Source: an uncultured Bacillota bacterium (GTDB taxonomy: Bacteria > Bacillota_I > Bacilli_A > Erysipelotrichales > Erysipelotrichaceae). Taken from it: 6,549 bases of DNA. The stretch spans positions 1 through 6,549 of the forward strand of contig CASEHR010000063.1 of the NCBI GenBank assembly GCA_949287785.1, written 5' to 3'. The number at the start of each line of letters is the position of its first letter. Positions within the stretch are counted from its first letter, which is position 1. Positions 6,481-6,549 of the stretch are shown in pieces. The position numbers were made by a program, and so were the translations under genes. The notes beneath the pieces were generated by a model, which did not search any database, was not told the origin of the DNA, and saw only the letters and a list, made by a program, of their open reading frames with translations.

Positions 6481-6509
6481 ATTTTAGCATGCCTGTCGTG
6501 ATATTTACA
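6481..6509 (-). promoter_or_regulatory. Candidate extended -10 promoter of the operon
   Basis: On the minus strand, TGCTAAAAT (6481-6489) is an extended -10 (TGn plus TAAAAT, 5 of 6 to consensus). The -35 position, 17 nt upstream, is TGTAAA (6504-6509), a weak 3-of-6 match. Initiation near 6474 would give a leader of roughly 20 nt containing the Shine-Dalgarno. The remaining 40 nt to the window edge (6510-6549) show no gene or clear structure. Confidence 0.4.
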
Positions 6510-6549
6510 CATGATATAGACCTTTATCACCCGGTAACAGTGACGATTT

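Overview
The window comes from a Bacillota (Firmicutes) chromosome. All six genes lie on the minus strand, so transcription runs from the right end to the left. The gene order pth - mfd - rqcP is a hallmark of Bacilli-type genomes. The compact form, with no spoVT, yabM or mazG between mfd and rqcP, resembles streptococci and probably Erysipelotrichia more than Bacillus. TGA is a stop (it ends pth) and Trp is TGG, so this is not a code-4 mollicute. An Erysipelotrichia-like source is a guess from overall flavour, not shown.

Right to left: (1) 6454-6549 is a short leader with a plausible extended -10 promoter. (2) 5629-6453 encodes an unrecognised 274-residue protein with one N-terminal membrane anchor and an acidic C-terminal tail. 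(3) 5081-5629 is pth, peptidyl-tRNA hydrolase. (4) 1711-5091 is mfd, the transcription-repair coupling factor, full length. (5) 1458-1724 is rqcP (yabO), the S4-domain ribosome quality-control factor. Genes 2 to 5 overlap end to end (1, 11 and 14 nt), so they form one translationally coupled operon. (6) 1201-1457 is non-coding; it holds a long imperfect hairpin whose wobble pairs fit only minus-strand RNA, probably the operon terminator, then a candidate promoter. (7) 562-1200 is a HAD-family phosphatase/phosphomutase. One base later comes (8) 1-560, the first 186 codons of an EamA/DMT-family transporter that runs off the left end.

The right-hand operon groups rescue functions: Mfd removes stalled RNA polymerase and recruits nucleotide excision repair, RqcP works with RqcH on obstructed 50S subunits, and Pth releases peptides from peptidyl-tRNA. 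The left-hand pair has clearly different codon use (isoleucine ATC is 4 of 25 in the transporter against 17 of 18 in pth) and sits where divIC would often follow rqcP, so it looks like an accessory insertion or rearrangement. I found no mobile element, CRISPR array, tRNA or rRNA, and no convincing new multi-gene system. The most open items are the anchored 274-residue protein, the unusual Pth loop and the 1347-1393 hairpin.
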